Below the pieces are notes generated by a model. It was not told the origin of the DNA. It saw only the letters and a program-made list of their open reading frames with translations, and did not search any database. A program made the translations under genes and the position numbers. DNA of 64,000 nt from JAIQFL01 sp035295745 (lineage in GTDB: Bacteria; Acidobacteriota; Terriglobia; Bryobacterales; Bryobacteraceae). Position 1 is the first letter of the stretch, and every line of letters begins with the position of its first letter. Of this stretch, positions 61,601 to 64,000 are shown one piece after another. The stretch spans positions 4,183 through 68,182 of the forward strand of contig DATGIL010000084.1 in NCBI GenBank assembly GCA_035295745.1. The letters run 5' to 3'.

Positions 61601-63930
61601 AGCACCGCACTCTGCCCCGTGGCTTGGATCGAAATCACCTTGCCATTCGTCGTGCTCCAGGAGATTGCCCGGTCGGTCAGAGGAGATCCGTTGGAATCGC
61701 TCGGAACCGCTGTAACCGTGAGTGTCTGCCCCAGGCTCAGTGTCAAAGCCCCCCCAGCGGTTCCGGTCAGCGTGACGGCGACTACGGGCAATTGGACGGT
61801 GGGCCCTCCTGCCGACGTGTATTGCAGCGCGCCGCCTTCGAAGTTCTGCTTGTACACGCCCGACGCGGAAACCAGTTGGACCTCCCCGGTGGGCAACCCC
61901 AACTTGCCGGTTGGTCCGGCCTGCGCGACATACAAGTCGTAGAGAGGTTCCACGACTCCGAATGTCTTCCCTTTATTCACGCCTGAAGTGATGCTGTAGA
62001 TCGCTCCCGAAGAGAATGCCTGTTGCGTGGCGGTGGTCGTGGTGGACGCCGTGACTGTTGTCTGCACATCCACCGGCCGTCCGGGTCCGCTCAAACCGCC
62101 CAGATTCGTCCACTCCGTGTAGAAGGCGCCCGCAATCGAAAAATTCTGTCCCGTGGACAAGGAGTTCGCGTAGGCAAACAGCGCGTATCCTTTATCGAAG
62201 AAATCGTATCCACAGCTATTGACGGGGTCGAACGGCGGGCAGATCAGTGAATCCGACAACGGATATCCAGCCGTGCCCGCACCCACCGAACTGTAATAGA
62301 CATACAAGGGCGAGAAGAGTTGCACCACCGGAGTCGCCGTTCCATCAGGGGCAGGCGGCACTGTCGAACTGATCGTCGCCAACGCCAGTTTCACACCGGA
62401 CGTTTTCGCCACATCCGAAAACTCCTGCACGTAGCCGGTGCTGCCCAGCGCCTTCACATTCCCCAGGGGCGGCAGCGAAACCAGCAGATCGAAGTTATTC
62501 CGGTAGAACGCCGTTACGAACGCCTGCACCAGATTGTTGGGCGCTCCCACGCCCACGTCCGTCAGGGTTCCCAGCGTGATGGCCGCCGTTCCCGTCACGC
62601 TGGTATTCGACACCAGTGTGGCTGTCACCGTAACTTTGACGCTGCCGGTGATCAGAGCAGGGGCGGTATACAACCCGTTCGCATCAATAGTGCCCGTTTG
62701 CGGGCTGATCGACCACAAGACGCCGCCCGAGCCGTTCTGTACCAGAGCACTGAACTGTTGTTGCTGGCCATTGCTCAGCGAAACCGTGGACGGGTTGACC
62801 GTGATCGTAGTGCCCGTCAAGGTGATGGTTGCGGTCGCGGACTTGGTCGTGTCCTCCACACTCGTCGCGGTGACGGTGATTTTCTGCGAGCCGGTGGCGG
62901 TCGCGGGCGCACTGTACAGGCCTGTGGCGTCGATCGATCCCACCAGCGGATTGAGGCTCCAGGTGACCCCCAAGGTCGAGTTCTGCGCGGTGGCTGTAAA
63001 CTGCTGTGTCTGGCCGGCAGTCAGTGATGCCGCGGATGGGGAAACCGTGACCGTGATGGCGGCCTGCGCCTGCAGCGTCACGGTCGCGGTTCCGGTCACA
63101 CCTGCATTGATGGTGCTGGTCGCGGTGACCGTGACCCGCTGGGCCGCCGTAAGCGTGGACGGCGCGGTGTAGAGGCCGCTGTTCGGATCGATATTGCCCA
63201 CCTGCGGGCTGATGCTCCAGGTCACGCTGGGAAGCGTGCCGCTCACGGTCGCCGTGAATAGTTGCGTCTGATTCACCGAGAGCGTAACCGCCGAGGGGGC
63301 AACCTGAATGATGGGAGCCTGCAAGGTGACGGTTGCGGTTCCCGTGGAAACCGGGTCGAACGTGCTGGTGGCAATCACCGAGACCTTCTGCGCGACAGTA
63401 ACCGAGGCGGGAGCGGTGTAGAATCCGCTGACCGGGTCGATGCTGCCGACCTGCGGATTGATGCTCCAACTGACGCCCGTCTGGCTGATCCCGGTAACGG
63501 TCGCCGAGAACTGCTGAGACTGTCCGGCGCCGAGCGTCACGGCAGTGGGTGTGACCAGCACGGTGACACTCACGGGGACCAGGGAGATCTGGACGGAAGC
63601 CGCAGCCGTCGGGTCGACTACGCTCGTCACCGTCGCGATCACGGTCTGGCGCGTGCTGATGAAATTCGGCGCCTTAAAGGTGTCGCTAGAGAGGCCGGTA
63701 GCGTCAGGCACGGTAGGGGTTCCCAACACGGCACCCGCAACGGTGGGACTGAACGTCCAGTTCACATTGAAGTTCGTGGTCCCGGTGACGCGCGCGGTGA
63801 GCGTACAGGTCTGGCCGCCCTGCAGAGCGGTGCAGCCCGACCCTTCTCCCAGTGAGACGAGCACCTGCCCGTGAAGTGCGCCGCTCGCTAAGCAGACGAG
63901 CAATGCGACCTGGACGATCGACTTACACAT
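58681..63930 (-). CDS. Giant secreted protein: Ig-like repeats, LGFP-like repeats, degenerate C39-like domain, TIGR03437
   Basis: 1749 residues from ATG 63930 (GTG 63948 possible). Signal peptide KSIVQVALLVCLASGALHGQ. Residues ~115-455 hold four Ig-like (Big2-type) repeats of ~83 residues sharing QQFxATV ... WSIxPQVGxIDxxxGLYTAP. Residues ~460-790 and ~840-1060 carry LGFP-like repeats (LGGPTGALGYPASD, GPTGKLGLPTGEVQ, QNFEGGALQYTS, QNFEGGNITYSVG), usual in cell-wall-binding proteins. Near 1230-1400 is a C39-like peptidase fold (FPQWTEAGNTPLGRGSATIG, GGHYVVATGISADGSIVIQD) whose nucleophile Cys position reads GALLTAA. The last ~250 residues are TIGR03437. Likely a surface-bound adhesin-like protein. 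Confidence 0.85.
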   Translation of the reverse strand: MCKSIVQVALLVCLASGALHGQVLVSLGEGSGCTALQGGQTCTLTARVTGTTNFNVNWTFSPTVAGAVLGTPTVPDATGLSSDTFKAPNFISTRQTVIATVTSVVDPTAAASVQISLVPVSVTVLVTPTAVTLGAGQSQQFSATVTGISQTGVSWSINPQVGSIDPVSGFYTAPASVTVAQKVSVIATSTFDPVSTGTATVTLQAPIIQVAPSAVTLSVNQTQLFTATVSGTLPSVTWSISPQVGNIDPNSGLYTAPSTLTAAQRVTVTATSTINAGVTGTATVTLQAQAAITVTVSPSAASLTAGQTQQFTATAQNSTLGVTWSLNPLVGSIDATGLYSAPATATGSQKITVTATSVEDTTKSATATITLTGTTITVNPSTVSLSNGQQQQFSALVQNGSGGVLWSISPQTGTIDANGLYTAPALITGSVKVTVTATLVSNTSVTGTAAITLGTLTDVGVGAPNNLVQAFVTAFYRNNFDLLVSLPPLGNVKALGSTGYVQEFSDVAKTSGVKLALATISSTVPPAPDGTATPVVQLFSPLYVYYSSVGAGTAGYPLSDSLICPPFDPVNSCGYDFFDKGYALFAYANSLSTGQNFSIAGAFYTEWTNLGGLSGPGRPVDVQTTVTASTTTTATQQAFSSGAIYSITSGVNKGKTFGVVEPLYDLYVAQAGPTGKLGLPTGEVQLVSASGVYKQNFEGGALQYTSAGGPTVQLPVVAVTLTGTAGGALTLSLGQTLTVTAVPSDSNGSPLTDRAISWSTTNGKVISIQATGQSAVLTAVGGGTASVTASSGGITSPKLNLTVNAPCCQVGQGAPVSVQQAFQDAITRDKLSIMLPVPAAAVRVGSGYVQMIPSSDPSTPVIYMVAQADQSGTAYVVFGAILAQYQTLGGPTGALGYPASDASTGGTQRFVNNAALAGSPVRLVIGGILTKWASLGYETGVAGPPVADATAFSTFGANSGNQQSFQGGAIYSATGGPRAGSSYFVSGLVLTRYSALGGASGDYGMPTSDEFVTAGLHQQNFEGGNITYSVGDAAAVEHPAAKTPSVIVAPASISAGGQARLAVSGFPDNSTIRVSVSGAPDFLVTSVNGAYSWVMPVPLTAKSGTVAIHAVDTRGTSTADGTLTIKGFADNRVAITMVQGDNQTGLPGATLPMSLRIALKDASGNPVVGAPVVFQASPGAQISVSTAVTDASGQAETWLRLPASVGITAVTADAPSIAQNPISFYARSAASTLSGFPQWTEAGNTPLGRGSATIGQKGALLTAAASILRYHQNRGALPAPNGTVDPLALNQFLLSDCAANLNGPPLCDGYLSISDSGEQIVNLWRAADFTGGVDVRALAPSLPGIADLLAQGTPVLLSLGLSLNNVAAGGHYVVATGISADGSIVIQDPSPLFARSSLNDYLNGFTVAGGNWKGILTGTVEFAIGNPSGTRFLATALSQPPDLMSKLVLDLQSPAGPCGLPVDFWDAVDSAGHPATGGLISRFQVCDGLQPVYQMSLGADQPYRASITDLASNGAMTDLSGNISKTYQATRPQLALDIVAEQLSLQPGAAVNSATLTGGLAPGGAMTVFGTGLSGAGTATTADLDGSPVLITSTTTFQLNGVIPIDMPPGTHTLNIQSAFGSASQSVSIAAVAPAVFLVGNPLTGAVANQDGSLNGPASPAARGKVVSIYATGLGAVNGQTGLAQVGTPVTVVLNGQELAVDFAGLTPGIPGEYQVNVLIPLTTPPGLGIPLTLKQGGYLSNTVTLALQ

Positions 63931-63989
63931 GGACCAGTAAGCACGCACCGGTTTCGGCCTTTGAAGACAAGCTCCATATTAATTGAATT

Positions 63990-64000
63990 GGGGGTTGGGG
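63990..64000 (+). repeat. G-tract repeat cut by the window edge
   Basis: GGGGGTTGGGG at the right edge, same motif as at 13226 and 41831. It lies about 60 bases upstream of the giant secreted protein's start, on the side where its promoter should be. Whether an S23-family gene follows cannot be seen. Confidence 0.6.

Noticed and set aside
1..64000. tRNA or rRNA genes
   Set aside because: No cloverleaf with a GGTTCGAATCC-type arm or rRNA motif was noticed on either strand while reading; a covariance scan was not possible.

Overview
The window looks like a chromosome segment of an acidobacterium of the Bryobacterales / Candidatus Solibacter type. The grounds are several proteins with the Solibacter-type C-terminal domain (TIGR03437), a protein with two soil-associated TIGR03435 domains, a VWFA-related acidobacterial protein (TIGR03436), a DUF1501 + DUF1549/DUF1553 pair, a PEP-CTERM protein, high GC, and many dispersed hairpin and G-tract repeats. 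A murE with a DNPR motif and a full division cluster indicate a diderm with meso-DAP peptidoglycan. These family names come from recognising the sequences, not from a search.

Layout. 1-2245 (+): end of an ergothioneine operon (egtB, cut by the window edge, then egtD) and a GNAT acetyltransferase. 2586-11843 (-): a run of seven genes: a secreted Gly/Cys-rich protein, a TlpA-like thioredoxin, a TPR lipoprotein, a double-TIGR03435 protein, an SdpA/DUF5819-like protein, an HTTM (SdpB-like) membrane protein, and a subtilisin-like protein whose catalytic Asp and His are gone. The last four are chained by ATGA stop/start overlaps. 12113-19118 (+): a secreted protein, a tannase-family esterase, a Tat-exported sugar isomerase-like protein, a MarR-GNAT fusion and an ABC-2 exporter. 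19147-22483: a VWFA-related gene with an insertion sequence inserted at its 5' end. 22837-31426: guanine deaminase, a TPR protein, the DUF1501/DUF1549 pair, a TIGR03437 protein and an alpha/beta hydrolase, followed by a tandem array of ~115-bp repeats. 32090-35757 (-): yjbQ, glmS, purS and a PEP-CTERM protein with a likely thioester domain.

35917-52880 (-) is a nearly complete dcw cluster in the order mraZ-rsmH-ftsL-ftsI-murE-murF-mraY-murD-ftsW-[insert]-murG-murC-ftsQ-ftsA-ftsZ. murB and ddl are absent from it. Between ftsW and murG lies a ~0.5-kb insert: a four-helix-bundle (S23-family) gene flanked by inverted G-tract repeats. One of these repeats now encodes the N-terminus of MurG. 53100-63930 (-): a Uma2-family nuclease and three large secreted proteins with Ig-like, LGFP-like, C39-like and TIGR03437 modules.

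The observations most worth follow-up are: (1) the S23-family gene between inverted G-tracts, which has the shape of a small uncharacterised mobile element; (2) a dispersed double-hairpin repeat in which stems covary while the hexanucleotide loop stays ACTC-N-T; and (3) the SdpAB-like pair in a strand run that also carries a Cys-rich secreted protein, a thioredoxin and a pseudo-subtilisin. Functions of unrecognised genes are left open. Start codons were chosen by eye from ribosome-binding sites, signal peptides and overlaps.
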